In this document: one piece after another, positions 1 to 9,013 of the stretch
How the letters are laid out: every line of letters starts with the position of its first letter
Numbering within the stretch: the first letter of the stretch is position 1
Assembly (NCBI RefSeq): GCF_900460955.1
Contig: NZ_UFUW01000001.1
Location: forward strand, 2,279,001-2,343,000
DNA length: 64,000 bases
Source: Cardiobacterium valvarum
GTDB taxonomy: Bacteria; Pseudomonadota; Gammaproteobacteria; Cardiobacteriales; Cardiobacteriaceae
Direction of reading: 5' to 3'
The notes under the pieces: model-generated
What the model saw: only the letters and a program-made list of their open reading frames with translations
Databases searched by the model: none
Told to the model about the DNA's origin: nothing
Program-made: the position numbers and the translations under genes

Positions 1-1
1 A

Positions 2-583
2 ATTGCCAATCTGGTCAAGGAAACGGCCGGATTTTCTTACGAATTTATCCGACACCCGAAAGGAATGGGCAGCATCATTCCTTCTTCCCGTGCCCTCGCC
101 CGTGCCATGCGCCGCACCGCTCAGGATTATGGGCATCCGGAAAGCGTCGTTATCGAAGCAGGAGCCGGTAGCGGCGCAATCACCCGTGAGCTGGTCGCGC
201 ATTTTCCCCGCGAGCGCCTGATTATCAATGAACTCAATCCCCGCCTTGCCCGCCGTCTGCGCGATCGCTTCAAGGGTAACACCATCCGTCGTGGCGGCGT
301 TGAGCAACTTGACGTCTGGACGCATTCGCAGCCGAAAACCATCGTCTCCTCGCTGCCCTTCCGCTCGCTGCCGCAGGAAATCGCGCACAGCATCGAATCC
401 CTATTTTTTACCGCCCTGCGCGAAAACCCTGCCAACGTGCTGGTACAGTTTACTTACGGTCAGCGTTCGCCGCTACATCTGCCGCCGGAAGCGGATATTC
501 AGGCAGAAAAAGTCAACTATGCTTGGCTGAACTTTCCGCCTGCGCATGTTTGGTTGTATCGCTGCAAGCGGCAAGAATCTTAG
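2..583 (+). CDS. Class I SAM-dependent methyltransferase (phospholipid N-methyltransferase-like), 5' partial
   Basis: The reading frame is open from the first bases of the window, so the N-terminus lies outside; an ATG at 65 falls inside conserved sequence and is not the start. The visible part begins with FIRHPKGMGSIIPSSRALA, an N-terminal signature I associate with PmtA/Ksg-like methyltransferases. The SAM-binding motif VVIEAGAGSGAITREL follows, and then an LPF.SLP segment in the motif IV area. The family transfers methyl groups from S-adenosylmethionine to phosphatidylethanolamine or similar amines. The exact substrate cannot be read from sequence, and an rRNA-dimethylase-like role is the alternative. 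zur follows 45 bp downstream on the same strand. Confidence 0.75.
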   Translation: MANLVKETAGFSYEFIRHPKGMGSIIPSSRALARAMRRTAQDYGHPESVVIEAGAGSGAITRELVAHFPRERLIINELNPRLARRLRDRFKGNTIRRGGVEQLDVWTHSQPKTIVSSLPFRSLPQEIAHSIESLFFTALRENPANVLVQFTYGQRSPLHLPPEADIQAEKVNYAWLNFPPAHVWLYRCKRQES

Positions 584-628
584 CATCCCCAAATCCGCCG
601 TTCTGCCACCAAATCCCACGCACCCCGT

Positions 629-1102
629 ATGAACAGCAAGCAGAAAAACACCCTCCTCCATCAGGTCGAACAATACTGTGTCAAACGCGGCGCCCGCCTT
701 ACCCCCATCCGCAAACAAATCCTCTCCCTTGTTCTCACCTATCCCAACGTGGTCAAGGCTTATGAAATTCTTGCTGACCTACGGAAAATCAAAAGCAACG
801 CAGCTCCGCCGACCGTCTATCGCGCTCTGGATTTCCTAGTGCATATCGGCGTGCTACACCGTGCTGATTCGTTGAATGGCTATGTACTGTGCAGCCACTT
901 CGGTGAAGAGCACACCAGCGTCATCCTGAACTGCACCACCTGCGGTGCCACCGAAGAGCTTGCAGCGGAAGAACCGGTGGACATCCTGCTCGCCTTCTGC
1001 CGTGAACGGGGCTTTACCGTGCAGGACGGTCCGCTGGTGCTATCCGGTGAATGCGTACGTTGCCATGCCGGGCACGCGCTAGCGAAAACCTCCAACCCAT
1101 AG
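629..1102 (+). CDS. zur: Fur-family transcriptional repressor, Zur type
   Basis: This 157-aa protein has the Fur-family layout: an N-terminal winged helix, with the recognition-helix region APPTVYRALDFL at about residues 59-70, then a metal-binding dimerisation domain. The structural zinc cysteine pairs are C102/C105 and C142/C145; C88, H90 and H95 are candidate regulatory-site ligands. The APPTVYRAL form, instead of the Fur STVYR..., and the paired C-terminal cysteines favour Zur over Fur or PerR. Zur represses zinc-uptake genes when zinc is abundant. No zinc transporter lies beside it here. The next gene starts 7 bp downstream and is probably co-transcribed. Confidence 0.85.
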   Translation: MNSKQKNTLLHQVEQYCVKRGARLTPIRKQILSLVLTYPNVVKAYEILADLRKIKSNAAPPTVYRALDFLVHIGVLHRADSLNGYVLCSHFGEEHTSVILNCTTCGATEELAAEEPVDILLAFCRERGFTVQDGPLVLSGECVRCHAGHALAKTSNP

Positions 1103-1109
1103 GATCTCC

Positions 1110-1712
1110 ATGCAACACATCAGCGTTATCCTCGCCCATCCCTACACCCACAGCCTGAACGCCGCCATCGCCGCGACCGTGGTTTCGACACTGGAAAAAA
1201 ATGGCTACGGTGTGCACTTTCACGCCCTTTATCAGGAAGGCTTCAACCCGCTCATCAGCGGGGAGGAACTGGCCGCAGGTAAGAGCGACGACCTCCTCTT
1301 ACGTCAGCATCAAGAAGAGATTATCCGTGCGCACGGCATCATCATCGTCCACCCCAACTGGTGGGGGCAGCCGCCTGCTATCCTCAAAGGCTGGATGGAG
1401 CGTGTTCTGCGGGAAAACATCGCCTACACCCCTCCCACCGATGGCAGCGGCGGCGGTCTGTACTCCGGCCAATTGCCAGCCAAAGCGGCGCTGGTTTTCA
1501 ACACCTCAAACACCCCCGCCCAGCGCGAACACGAGGTCTTCGGTGATCCGCTCGAGCGCATCTGGAAAGACTGCGTCTTCGCCTTCTGCGGCGTTCACAC
1601 CTTCGAACGCCTTACGTTCGGGGTCGTCGCCGACAGCGACAAAGCAACACGGCAGCACTGGCTGCAACAAGCGGCGGAAATGGTCAACAAACACTTCCCT
1701 GCCACCGCATAA
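1110..1712 (+). CDS. NAD(P)H-dependent oxidoreductase, flavodoxin fold (KefF/NQO family)
   Basis: This 200-aa protein starts with MQHISVILAHPYTHSLN, the phosphate-binding first strand and loop of the flavodoxin-like NAD(P)H:quinone reductase family. At about residues 81-99 it has the family signature HPNWWGQPPAILKGWMERV. Such enzymes carry out two-electron reduction of quinones or azo compounds with FMN or FAD; some (KefF) regulate potassium efflux. No kefC lies beside it. It starts 7 bp after zur, so it may share the zur transcript, and it ends just before a terminator hairpin. The physiological substrate is unknown. Confidence 0.8.
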   Translation: MQHISVILAHPYTHSLNAAIAATVVSTLEKNGYGVHFHALYQEGFNPLISGEELAAGKSDDLLLRQHQEEIIRAHGIIIVHPNWWGQPPAILKGWMERVLRENIAYTPPTDGSGGGLYSGQLPAKAALVFNTSNTPAQREHEVFGDPLERIWKDCVFAFCGVHTFERLTFGVVADSDKATRQHWLQQAAEMVNKHFPATA

Positions 1713-1714
1713 AA

Positions 1715-1748
1715 CCCCGCCGCATCCCTTATAATGCGGCGTTTTTTA
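1715..1748 (+). terminator. Rho-independent terminator after the oxidoreductase
   Basis: The 7-bp stem GCCGCAT (1719-1725) pairs with ATGCGGC (1734-1740) and is followed by G and six T residues. It separates the zur/oxidoreductase unit from prfB. Confidence 0.75.
1730..1735 (+). promoter_or_regulatory. Candidate -10 box for prfB inside the terminator loop
   Basis: A perfect TATAAT lies in the loop and 3' arm of the upstream terminator, 34 bp before the prfB ATG. No convincing -35 hexamer is seen 16-18 bp upstream, so this is a weak call based on the -10 alone. Confidence 0.35.
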
Positions 1749-1768
1749 CAGTACAGGCAGACCACACT

Positions 1769-2870
1769 ATGGAACTCAACCTCACCTACGAACGTATCAA
1801 AGACCTGCAAGCGCGCGAGGCGGCGCTCAGGGGGTATCTTTGACTACGCCGTAAAAGCCGAACGCCTCGAAGAAGTCGAGCGCGAACTCGAACGCCCCAG
1901 CATCTGGGATAACCCCGAAGAAGCCACTAAACTCGGTCAAGAACGCGCCGCCCTCATCAGCGTCGTCCAGGGACTGGATGCCATCAAACAAGGGCTGCAA
2001 GACGCCTTCGACCTCATCGAACTCGCCGAAGCCGAAGACGACGAAGCTACCGTCAACGCCGCCATCGCCGACATCGATACCCACGAAAAACATATCGAAG
2101 ACCTCGAATTCCGCCGCATGTTCGCTGGCGAACTCGACGCCAATAACGCCTTCCTCGACATCCAGGCCGGCTCGGGCGGCACCGAAGCGCAAGATTGGGC
2201 GTCCATGCTGCTGCGCATGTACCTGCGCTGGGGCGAAGCACGCGGCTACAAAACCGAACTCATCGAAGAATCCCCCGGCGACGTTGCCGGCATCAAATCC
2301 GCCACCATCCAGTTCAGCGGCGAATACGCCTATGGCTGGCTACGCACCGAAATCGGTGTGCACCGCCTGGTGCGCAAATCCCCCTTTGATTCCGGCAACC
2401 GCCGCCACACCTCATTTGCCGCCGTCTTCGTGTCGCCGGAAATTGACGACAACATCGAAGTGGATATCAACCCTGCCGACCTGCGTACCGACGTGTACCG
2501 CGCTTCCGGTGCCGGTGGCCAGCACGTCAACCGTACCGAATCCGCCGTGCGCATCACCCACATCCCAAGCGGTATCGTCGTGCAGTCACAACAAGACCGC
2601 AGCCAGCACGTCAACCGCGACATCTGCATGAAGCAACTGCGCGCCAAACTCTACGATCTCGAACTGCAAAAACGCAGAGCCAGTGCGCAAGCCATTGAAG
2701 ACAACAAATCCGACATCGGCTGGGGCAACCAGATCCGATCCTACGTCCTCGACCAGTCGCGCATCAAAGACCTGCGCACCGGATACGAAACCAGCAACAC
2801 TCAGGCCGTCCTCGACGGCGCCCTTGACCCATTCCTGCAAGCCAGCCTGAAACAGGGAGTAGAAGCATGA
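1769..2870 (+). CDS. prfB: Peptide chain release factor 2, with programmed +1 frameshift
   Basis: RF2 terminates translation at UGA and UAA. The ATG at 1769 opens a 24-codon zero frame ending in TGA at 1841-1843; the body continues in the +1 frame from GAC at 1842. The product is about 367 aa, close to the usual RF2 length of about 365. The body carries the anticodon-like tripeptide SPF in [14 protein letters not shown] and the peptidyl-tRNA hydrolysis motif GGQ in [15 protein letters not shown]. The frame used by the body has another ATG at 1734, but it precedes the true N-terminal sequence [14 protein letters not shown] and is not the start. The stop overlaps the lysS start as ATGA, so prfB and lysS are translationally coupled, as in many gammaproteobacteria. 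Confidence 0.96.
1829..1844 (+). promoter_or_regulatory. RF2 autoregulatory +1 frameshift site
   Basis: An internal Shine-Dalgarno-like AGGGGG (1829-1834) is followed by TAT, then CTT TGA C at 1838-1844. When RF2 is scarce the ribosome slips from CTT into the +1 frame instead of stopping at TGA. Spacing and sequence match the well-studied E. coli prfB site. Confidence 0.95.
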
Positions 2871-4369
2871 CCACCCCGAATACAGCCCCCGCCGACGAAA
2901 ACAAACTCATCGCCGAGCGCCGGCAAAAACTCGCTGCCATCCGCGCACGCGGCATCGCCTTCCCGAACGATGCCCGCCCAACCCACAACGCCGCCGCCCT
3001 GCACACCGCCTATGACGGCGTCGAAGATGCCGAAGCGCTGCATAACGCGGGCGAAATCGTGGTTGCTGGACGCATGATGAGCAAACGCATCATGGGCAAA
3101 GCCAGCTTCTGCGAAATCCAGGACGGCAGCGGCGCGCGTATCCAGCTTTACCTCAGCCGCGACGAACTGCCAGAAGGCCGCTACGCCGACTTCAAAACCT
3201 GGGACGTAGGCGACACTATCACCGCCAGCGGTCACCTCTTCCGCACCAAAACTGGCGAACTGAGCCTCCACCTCAAAAACATCCGCCTCCTGACCAAATC
3301 GCTGCGCCCGCTGCCGGAAAAATACCACGGCCTCACCGACCAGGAGACCCGCTACCGTCAGCGCTACGTTGACCTCATCATGAACGGGGACAGCCGCGCC
3401 ATCTTCCTCACCCGCAACAAAATCGTGCGCTACATCCGCCGCTTCTTCGAAGAACACGACTTCCTCGAAGTTGAAACCCCGATGATGCACCCCATCCCCG
3501 GCGGCGCCACCGCCCGCCCCTTCATCACGCACCACAACGCGCTCGACATGCCGCTCTACCTGCGCATCGCGCCAGAGCTCTACCTCAAACGTCTCGTCGT
3601 CGGCGGCTTTGAACGCGTCTTCGAAATCAACCGCAGCTTCCGTAACGAAGGCCTGTCCACGCGGCACAACCCCGAATTCACCATGCTCGAATTCTACTGG
3701 GCCTACGCCGACTATCGTGACCTGATGAACCTCACCGAAACCCTCTTCCGAGGCATCAAGCGCGACGTGCTGGATAACCGGAACATCACCGCTGGCGGAG
3801 AAACCATCGACCTTGATCAGCCCTACGAACGCCTGACCATGCTTGATGCCATCCGCCGCCACGCCCCGGCATACAGCGACAAACTGCACGACGCCGCTGC
3901 TCTTGCGGCCATCCTGCGTGACAAATACAAACAAAAAGTGGACGACAACACCCCGCTCGGCCACCTGCACACCCTGCTCTTCGAAGAAACCGCCGAGACC
4001 AAACTCATCCAGCCGACCTTCATCACCGAATACCCGGCGGTGGATTCCCCGCTGTCGCGACGCAACGATGAAAACCCCGACATCTGTGACCGCTTCGAGC
4101 TCTACATTGGTGGCCGCGAAATCGCCAACGGCTTTTCCGAGCTTAACGACGCCGAAGACCAGGCCGAACGCTTCCGCGCACAGGCTGCTGCCAAAGACGC
4201 CGGCGACGACGAAGCCATGCACTACGACGCCGACTATGTCCGCGCCCTCGAATACGGCATGCCGCCTACCGCCGGCGAAGGCATCGGTATTGACCGCCTC
4301 GTCATGCTGCTGACCGGCGCGCCTTCCATCCGCGACGTGATCCTCTTCCCGCATATGCGTCCGGAATGA
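2867..4369 (+). CDS. lysS: Lysyl-tRNA synthetase, class II
   Basis: This 500-aa protein has the class II LysRS plan: an N-terminal OB-fold anticodon-binding domain (about residues 55-150, including [20 protein letters not shown]) and a C-terminal catalytic core. Motif 2 is seen as [20 protein letters not shown] and motif 3 as [20 protein letters not shown] near the end. It charges tRNA-Lys with lysine using ATP. The length matches E. coli LysS (505 aa). The start codon overlaps the prfB stop by 4 bp, and a strong terminator follows 18 bp after the stop. Confidence 0.97.
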   Translation: MTTPNTAPADENKLIAERRQKLAAIRARGIAFPNDARPTHNAAALHTAYDGVEDAEALHNAGEIVVAGRMMSKRIMGKASFCEIQDGSGARIQLYLSRDELPEGRYADFKTWDVGDTITASGHLFRTKTGELSLHLKNIRLLTKSLRPLPEKYHGLTDQETRYRQRYVDLIMNGDSRAIFLTRNKIVRYIRRFFEEHDFLEVETPMMHPIPGGATARPFITHHNALDMPLYLRIAPELYLKRLVVGGFERVFEINRSFRNEGLSTRHNPEFTMLEFYWAYADYRDLMNLTETLFRGIKRDVLDNRNITAGGETIDLDQPYERLTMLDAIRRHAPAYSDKLHDAAALAAILRDKYKQKVDDNTPLGHLHTLLFEETAETKLIQPTFITEYPAVDSPLSRRNDENPDICDRFELYIGGREIANGFSELNDAEDQAERFRAQAAAKDAGDDEAMHYDADYVRALEYGMPPTAGEGIGIDRLVMLLTGAPSIRDVILFPHMRPE

Positions 4370-4386
4370 GCCGCTGATACGCGCTA

Positions 4387-4416
4387 TAAAAAACCGCCCG
4401 AAAGGGCGGTTTTTTA
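4387..4416 (+). terminator. Rho-independent terminator of prfB-lysS
   Basis: ACCGCCC / GGGCGGT stem with a GAAA-type loop, A residues before and TTTTTT after. The flanking A/T runs could let it also serve the convergent DUF4198 gene. Confidence 0.9.
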
Positions 4417-4437
4417 TGCAATAGAAGGACAGACACC

Positions 4438-5259
4438 TTACTTATAAAGGTTTTCGGCACGTTGGCTACCAATCGGGACTAGCAAGGTGGCAGTATTGCT
4501 GTATTCGAGACAGGTCTTCTGATCCTCAAACGGCGCTTTGTGGGCAACTTTGATTTTCCACAGACCTTCCAGCTGCGGGATGACATTGACCTTGCCATCT
4601 TTGTCGGTCTTGCCGGAGAAGGCTTGCGGCGGGCGTTCATCGCGGGTGGCATCCAGGTCTTTCGCCATGAAGGTATCGGAGGTGGCAATGACGGTCGCGC
4701 CTGCCAGCGGTTTGCCTTGGTAGTAAATTTGCACTGGGAAGCGCTCATCAACTTTGATTTGCGTCGGGTCGGCCAGCGGTACGATTTCCAGATTCTGCCC
4801 GATCGGCTTGCTGATAGCGGCGACATCCACCGCGCCACCGCCCACGCTCAGCAGCTTCTTGCCGAACATCTGCGCTTGCTGGCAAGTGGTAGCGTCCGTC
4901 ATTTCCGTCAGGTTCTGCTGTTTCCAGCCGTCCTTGTTCTTTGACCAGAAGGTCGGCTGATACACGGCACTCAGCCAGTAGCTACCTGCGGCCAGTTTAT
5001 CCTTGGCTTCGTACTGGTAATTTTCGCCTTTCTGGTTCATCTCCTGAGTCTTGCCGTCGGTGGCGTGGATGGCGAGCGGCTTGAAAATCTGCACGCGGTC
5101 ACCGGCGATAGCTTCTAGGGTAGGGAAGTAGTCGCTGTAACCGAGATCGGCTTTGAGTACGTCGTCAGCAGCGATTTTATCGGGCGCGCTGACCCAGAGT
5201 TCGTGTGCGGATACGAGGGAAGAAACGGCAACGAGTGCTGCCAGCAGGGTCTTGTGCAT
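4438..5259 (-). CDS. DUF4198 (NikM-like) periplasmic protein
   Basis: This 273-aa protein has an N-terminal signal peptide (MHKTLLAALVAVSSLVSA, with cleavage before HELW). The mature region begins HELWVSAPDK, typical of DUF4198 proteins, where a His near the mature N-terminus is thought to bind metal. The C-terminal half resembles an Ig-like/carboxypeptidase-regulatory fold (GKPLAGATVIATS...TDKDGKVNVIPQLEGLWKIKVAH). Members are often linked to nickel or cobalt uptake, but no ECF or ABC transporter lies beside this one. It is transcribed alone and converges on lysS. Metal handling is inference. Confidence 0.8.
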   Translation of the reverse strand: MHKTLLAALVAVSSLVSAHELWVSAPDKIAADDVLKADLGYSDYFPTLEAIAGDRVQIFKPLAIHATDGKTQEMNQKGENYQYEAKDKLAAGSYWLSAVYQPTFWSKNKDGWKQQNLTEMTDATTCQQAQMFGKKLLSVGGGAVDVAAISKPIGQNLEIVPLADPTQIKVDERFPVQIYYQGKPLAGATVIATSDTFMAKDLDATRDERPPQAFSGKTDKDGKVNVIPQLEGLWKIKVAHKAPFEDQKTCLEYSNTATLLVPIGSQRAENLYK

Positions 5260-5303
5260 GGATGCTCCAGTTTATTAAGGGATGTGGTATGAAACCGGTG
5301 CGG

Positions 5304-5333
5304 ATTGTACTCATGTTGTCAGGCAAGAAGCAA
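5304..5333 (-). promoter_or_regulatory. Candidate sigma-70 promoter of the DUF4198 gene
   Basis: On the minus strand TTGCTT (5328-5333) and TACAAT (5304-5309) are separated by 18 bp, 45 bp upstream of the ATG. A GGAG ribosome binding site precedes the start codon. Confidence 0.5.
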
Positions 5334-5431
5334 ATGCGAAAAGGTCGTATTCGTAGTTTTTCTGTAACGGCATCTTGTCCTTTTCCCCACTTACTGGCAC
5401 TATACAACTCCTACATCAATTGGAGCCCGTC

Positions 5432-6025
5432 ATGCGTGCCTTCCTGCTTATCGACCTTCAGAACGACTTTATGCCCGGCGGCGCCCTGCCGGTCACAGAC
5501 GGCTATGCCGTCATTACCCCCGTCAATGCCCGCATGGGCGATTATCCGCTCATTGTCGCCACCCAGGACTGGCACCCCGAGGGGCACGAAAGTTTTGCCA
5601 GCGCCCATCCAGGACAAACACCCTTTGCCACGATCGACCTGCATGGCCTACCGCAGACGCTCTGGCCGGATCACTGCATCGCCGGTAGTGCCGGCGCCGC
5701 CCTGCATTCTGCGCTGGATACCCGCCGTGTGGCCGCTATTTTTCGCAAGGGGATGGATAAGCGTATTGACAGTTACAGCGCGTTTTTTGACAACGGCCAC
5801 CGCCATGACACCGGCCTTGCCGCTTATCTGCGTGCCTGCGGGGTGACGGATATTGATGTCGCCGGACTCGCCGCCGATTTTTGTGTGTATTTCAGTATTT
5901 TGGATGCGCTCGCCGCTGGTTTTCGGGTGCGCCTGCTGGCAGAGGCCACCCGCGCCATTGATCCGCAAGGCTACGCGCAGAAGCAAGCGGAATTGTTGCA
6001 ACATGCGGCGTTCTCGCTGGGGTAA
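5432..6025 (+). CDS. pncA: Nicotinamidase
   Basis: The enzyme hydrolyses nicotinamide to nicotinate and ammonia for NAD salvage. The start at 5432 (MRAFLLIDLQNDFMPGGAL) gives 197 aa; the longer upstream frame lacks family similarity. The isochorismatase-fold catalytic triad is visible as D8 (LIDLQNDF), K106 (FRKGMD) and C151 (GLAADFCVYFS). Metal-ligand candidates are D46 and H48 in DWHPEGHESF and H81 in WPDHC. It is slightly shorter than E. coli PncA (213 aa). It is transcribed alone and converges on ridA across a shared terminator. Confidence 0.93.
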   Translation: MRAFLLIDLQNDFMPGGALPVTDGYAVITPVNARMGDYPLIVATQDWHPEGHESFASAHPGQTPFATIDLHGLPQTLWPDHCIAGSAGAALHSALDTRRVAAIFRKGMDKRIDSYSAFFDNGHRHDTGLAAYLRACGVTDIDVAGLAADFCVYFSILDALAAGFRVRLLAEATRAIDPQGYAQKQAELLQHAAFSLG

Positions 6026-6053
6026 TCGGCAAATCCGTATCCATCGCTGCCCA

Positions 6054-6094
6054 TAAAAAAACCGGCGGGTTTCATAAGCCCGCCGGTTTTTTTA
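6054..6094. terminator. Bidirectional terminator between pncA and ridA
   Basis: A 9-bp stem ACCGGCGGG (6061-6069) / CCCGCCGGT (6079-6087) is flanked by seven A residues upstream and seven T residues downstream, so it can act on both strands. Confidence 0.9.
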
Positions 6095-6105
6095 TGTGCT
6101 TCGTC

Positions 6106-6483
6106 TCAAAGCGCCATCACGGCTTCGAGTTCGATCTGCGCATCCCAGGGCAGCGCGTGCACGGCAATGGCAATACGCGCCGGGTAGGGTTCGTGGAAGT
6201 AGGTTTTCATGATTTTATTAACTTCGGCGAAGTGCTCCATGTCAAGCAGGTAGATGTTTAGCTTGATGATGTCATTGAGGCCGCCGCCCGCCGCTTCACA
6301 TACGGCTTGCAGGTTGGTAAAGACACGGTGTACCTGATCGGTGAAAGCGTGTTCGAGTTCCATGGTGGCCGGATTGATCGGGATTTGCCCGGCGAGGTAA
6401 ACAAGGTTGCCGGTACGCACGGCTTGCGAATAGGGGCCGATGGCTGCCGGGGCTTTGTTGGTGTGGATAACTTGTTTGCTCAT
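6106..6483 (-). CDS. ridA: RidA family reactive-intermediate deaminase
   Basis: This 125-aa protein covers the whole RidA/YjgF family. It begins with the characteristic [22 protein letters not shown] and contains [14 protein letters not shown]. The active-site arginine is in the [11 protein letters not shown] segment near residue 105. RidA hydrolyses 2-aminoacrylate and related enamines made by PLP enzymes such as threonine/serine dehydratase, protecting other PLP enzymes. The start codon overlaps the spoT stop by 4 bp, giving an rpoZ-spoT-ridA operon like that of many gammaproteobacteria. Confidence 0.93.
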   Translation of the reverse strand: MSKQVIHTNKAPAAIGPYSQAVRTGNLVYLAGQIPINPATMELEHAFTDQVHRVFTNLQAVCEAAGGGLNDIIKLNIYLLDMEHFAEVNKIMKTYFHEPYPARIAIAVHALPWDAQIELEAVMAL

Positions 6484-8495
6484 GATGTGGGTTCCTTGTG
6501 GGTGATGCGGCGGATGCCGATGGTTTCTTCGAGTTGGCGCAGGCGGTGCATGACTTGCGTCAGATGTTCAAGGTCGCGGACTTCAAGCCAGACAGTGAGG
6601 CAACGCCGCTGTTCGTCGCTGTCCGCGTGGTTGATCTGGAAGTCGGTGATGTTGGCTTCGCTGTCGGCTATCGCACCGCTGACCCGCGCGAGCAGGCGCG
6701 GATGGGCGTAGGCCTTGATGGCGAGTTCGCTGGGGAAGAGGCCTTTGCGTTCGTCCGCCCAGTCGGCGGCGATGGTGTGCGCGGCGGTTTCAAGCAGCGG
6801 GCAGTCACTGCCATGAATAAGAATGCCGCTACCAGCGACGCTGTGACCAGTGATGGCTTCAAGCGGTAACGGGTGACAGCAGGGGGCAAGGGTGATGCCG
6901 CTTTCAAAGGCGCTGTGCACAAGGATTTTCTGCTCACTGTCAGTGACTTGTTTGCTCGATGTGGCAAGGCCGGCATTTTGCCGCGCGAGGCGGTTCAGGT
7001 AGCGGTTGATGCCGATGTGGGCTTTACCGCCGGGAATGGTGAATTGCAACCAGCTGTTGTGCGGGTGTGCGTCCGGGTCGGTGAGGATTTCTACGGTCTG
7101 CGCCATTTTCAGCGGTTTGTAGATGGGGTAAGGCTGGCCGTTCACTTTAGCGCCGACGATATGGTTACCGATTTCGGTATGGATGGTGTAAGCAAGATCC
7201 ACCGGTGTTGCCCCGTGCGGCAGGGCAATGATGTCGCCTTTCGGGGTGTAGATTTGCATTTCCCCGGTGACGAGTTCTTTTTTGATGGCGTCGTAGAATT
7301 GCAGTGGGTCATCGGTGATGTTCTGCACTTCTTTGAGGCGCGACAGCCATTCGCGCATGGTCTTTTCGGCTTCAATGCTGTGCGCTTCGATTTTCACCGC
7401 GCGCTGTTTGGCGTATTGGTGCCAGACGGAAATGATGCCCGCTTCAGCCAGGGTGTGCATGTCGCGGGTGCGGATTTGTACGTTCAGCGCGGTGCCATCG
7501 CCCATGATGACACTGCTGTGCAGTGAGCGGTAGCCGTTACTTTTCGGGGCAGCGATGTAGTCTTCGAATTTGCCGTGCACCGGGCGGTAAAGACTGTGCA
7601 GGGCCCCGAGGATACGGTAGCAGTTGTCTTCGCTGTCGGTAATGATGCGGATGGGAACAGTGCGGATGGCTTCCTTGAAGCTCTCTTTGCGCTTCATCCG
7701 CTGATACACGCCCCAGAGGTGGCGCTGGCGCGGGTTGATGGAGGCTTTGATGCCAAGGATTTGCAGACGCGCTTGCAGCTCGCTCCTCACAGTGCGCAGA
7801 GTTTGTTCGTGGGTATTGTCTTCGTTGTAGTGTTTGCGCAAAACGGCATGACGCCACGGGTAGAGATACGAGAAGGCGAGGTCTTCGAGCTGGATGCGGA
7901 AATAAAAGAGACCGAGACGACCAGCGATAGCGGCATAGACATCCAGCGTTTCGTGAGCGATACGTTGCTGTTTGTCGCGACGCAGGGCACCGAGAGTCTG
8001 CATATTGTGCAGGCGGTCGGCAAGTTTGATGATAAGGACGCGCGGGTCGTCAGCAGTCGCCAGGAACATTTTGCGGAAACTGTCGGCGACAGCGGCCTGC
8101 GGCGCGGTTTTTTTCAGACGATCGAGTTTGCTGACACCATCGACAAGACGGGTGACATCTTCGCCAAATTCGGTCGCCATGTCCTTTTTATTAAGGATGG
8201 TGTCTTCGAGGACGTCATGCAGGAGCCCCGCTTGCAGTACCGGCAGGTCGAAACGCTGGCGGGCGAGAATACGGCAGACGGCAATGGGGTGGACGAAGTA
8301 GGGTTCGCCGGACTGGCGACGCTGCCCTTCGTGAGCGGCGGCGCCATAGATAGCGCATCGCAAGACTTTATCGATGTCTTCGGGATCGAGGTATTTTTTC
8401 AGCTCAACCGCGAGGTCGTCGTAAGCCGCTTGCAGGGTTGCCGCGTCGGTAAAGACACCGAAGGGCTGGTATTCGAGGGCAAGCGGCGCGTTCAT
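6480..8495 (-). CDS. spoT: RelA/SpoT homologue; ppGpp hydrolase with apparently inactive synthetase domain
   Basis: This 671-aa protein has the full RSH layout: HD hydrolase (about 40-200), synthetase-like domain (about 240-360), TGS (about 405-465) and C-terminal ACT (about 590-665). The hydrolase looks intact: [18 protein letters not shown] and [12 protein letters not shown]. The synthetase domain looks degenerate. Aligned by eye with E. coli SpoT, the catalytic Asp (MDIYAFR) is R278 (IRTVPIR) and the catalytic Glu (VEVQIRT) is N338 (LNVQIRT). The SpoT RVKD motif is GKFEDY here. Position after rpoZ supports spoT over relA. Degradation of (p)ppGpp is likely; synthesis by this protein is doubtful. 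Confidence 0.9.
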   Translation of the reverse strand: MNAPLALEYQPFGVFTDAATLQAAYDDLAVELKKYLDPEDIDKVLRCAIYGAAAHEGQRRQSGEPYFVHPIAVCRILARQRFDLPVLQAGLLHDVLEDTILNKKDMATEFGEDVTRLVDGVSKLDRLKKTAPQAAVADSFRKMFLATADDPRVLIIKLADRLHNMQTLGALRRDKQQRIAHETLDVYAAIAGRLGLFYFRIQLEDLAFSYLYPWRHAVLRKHYNEDNTHEQTLRTVRSELQARLQILGIKASINPRQRHLWGVYQRMKRKESFKEAIRTVPIRIITDSEDNCYRILGALHSLYRPVHGKFEDYIAAPKSNGYRSLHSSVIMGDGTALNVQIRTRDMHTLAEAGIISVWHQYAKQRAVKIEAHSIEAEKTMREWLSRLKEVQNITDDPLQFYDAIKKELVTGEMQIYTPKGDIIALPHGATPVDLAYTIHTEIGNHIVGAKVNGQPYPIYKPLKMAQTVEILTDPDAHPHNSWLQFTIPGGKAHIGINRYLNRLARQNAGLATSSKQVTDSEQKILVHSAFESGITLAPCCHPLPLEAITGHSVAGSGILIHGSDCPLLETAAHTIAADWADERKGLFPSELAIKAYAHPRLLARVSGAIADSEANITDFQINHADSDEQRRCLTVWLEVRDLEHLTQVMHRLRQLEETIGIRRITHKEPTS

Positions 8496-8497
8496 GA

Positions 8498-8818
8498 TCA
8501 GTCGCCCCGGCTTGCGCCGTTGCCTGCGATGCAGTCTTCGTCACCATCGTTTTCATCATCAGCAGCAATGATGATTCTTTCGGCGACAACGGGGGGAGGC
8601 GCCGGAGTGACGGGTTTGTTGTCACTGAGCAGGCCGTCAATGGTGGTTTTCCCTTCTTGAATTTCGCGCAGAGCAATGACGGTCACTTTGTCATGCTCCG
8701 GTTGAACCAGCGGCAGATGGCCGTTGGCGATTTGCCGCGCACGTCGGGAAGCGGCGAGTACGAGGCGGAAGCGGTTGTTTTGGTCTTTCAGGCAGTCTTC
8801 TACGGTTACGCGTGCCAT
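8498..8818 (-). CDS. rpoZ: RNA polymerase omega subunit
   Basis: This 106-aa protein begins [20 protein letters not shown], the conserved omega N-terminus. It has the [12 protein letters not shown] helix and [11 protein letters not shown], which contact the beta' subunit. The acidic C-terminal tail ([10 protein letters not shown]) is variable in the family. Omega helps assemble beta' and forms part of one ppGpp-binding site in E. coli polymerase, a functional link with spoT, which starts 2 bp downstream. Confidence 0.95.
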   Translation of the reverse strand: MARVTVEDCLKDQNNRFRLVLAASRRARQIANGHLPLVQPEHDKVTVIALREIQEGKTTIDGLLSDNKPVTPAPPPVVAERIIIAADDENDGDEDCIAGNGASRGD

Positions 8819-8891
8819 GGGTTCCTCTGAATTAAATACGGATTAAGGGTTGGACATTCTAGCAAGTTACGCTGTATTCGGGGCAAAGGTT

Positions 8892-8974
8892 GCGGCGTAA
8901 ATGCTGGTGCCGTCAAGCGGCTTAGTTACCGGGTTCTCGCCAAGGGATACTGGCTTTGCCAAGCGGCGTGCGAC
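8892..8974 (-). repeat. Intergenic run of the 25-bp CCGCTTGGCGG-type repeat
   Basis: Read on the minus strand this stretch holds diverged copies of the 25-bp unit that forms the array at 32659-33588, including GTAACTAAGCCGCTTGACGG followed by GCATTTACGCCGC. It lies between rpoZ and rhlB. Confidence 0.75.
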
Positions 8975-8981
8975 AGAATGT

Positions 8982-9007
8982 TTCAGGCGGACTTACGCCC
9001 GCCTGAA
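8982..9007 (-). terminator. Inverted repeat downstream of rhlB, possible terminator
   Basis: A perfect 9-bp inverted repeat TTCAGGCGG (8982-8990) / CCGCCTGAA (8999-9007) lies 7 bp beyond the rhlB stop. Only a short A/T tract follows on the minus strand, so termination is uncertain. Confidence 0.45.
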
Positions 9008-9013
9008 GTGAAG

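Noticed and set aside
2801-4354. 517-codon minus-strand ORF antisense to lysS
   Set aside because: It is a shadow of lysS caused by GC-rich third positions; its product is an unrealistic mix rich in Val, Gly and Phe.
6480-8495. Assignment as RelA
   Set aside because: The intact HD hydrolase motif and the rpoZ-spoT-ridA context fit SpoT, even though synthetase residues are lost.
8982-9007. Neisseria-type DNA uptake sequence (CCGCCTGAA resembles GCCGTCTGAA)
   Set aside because: The match is partial and I did not find it recurring across the window.
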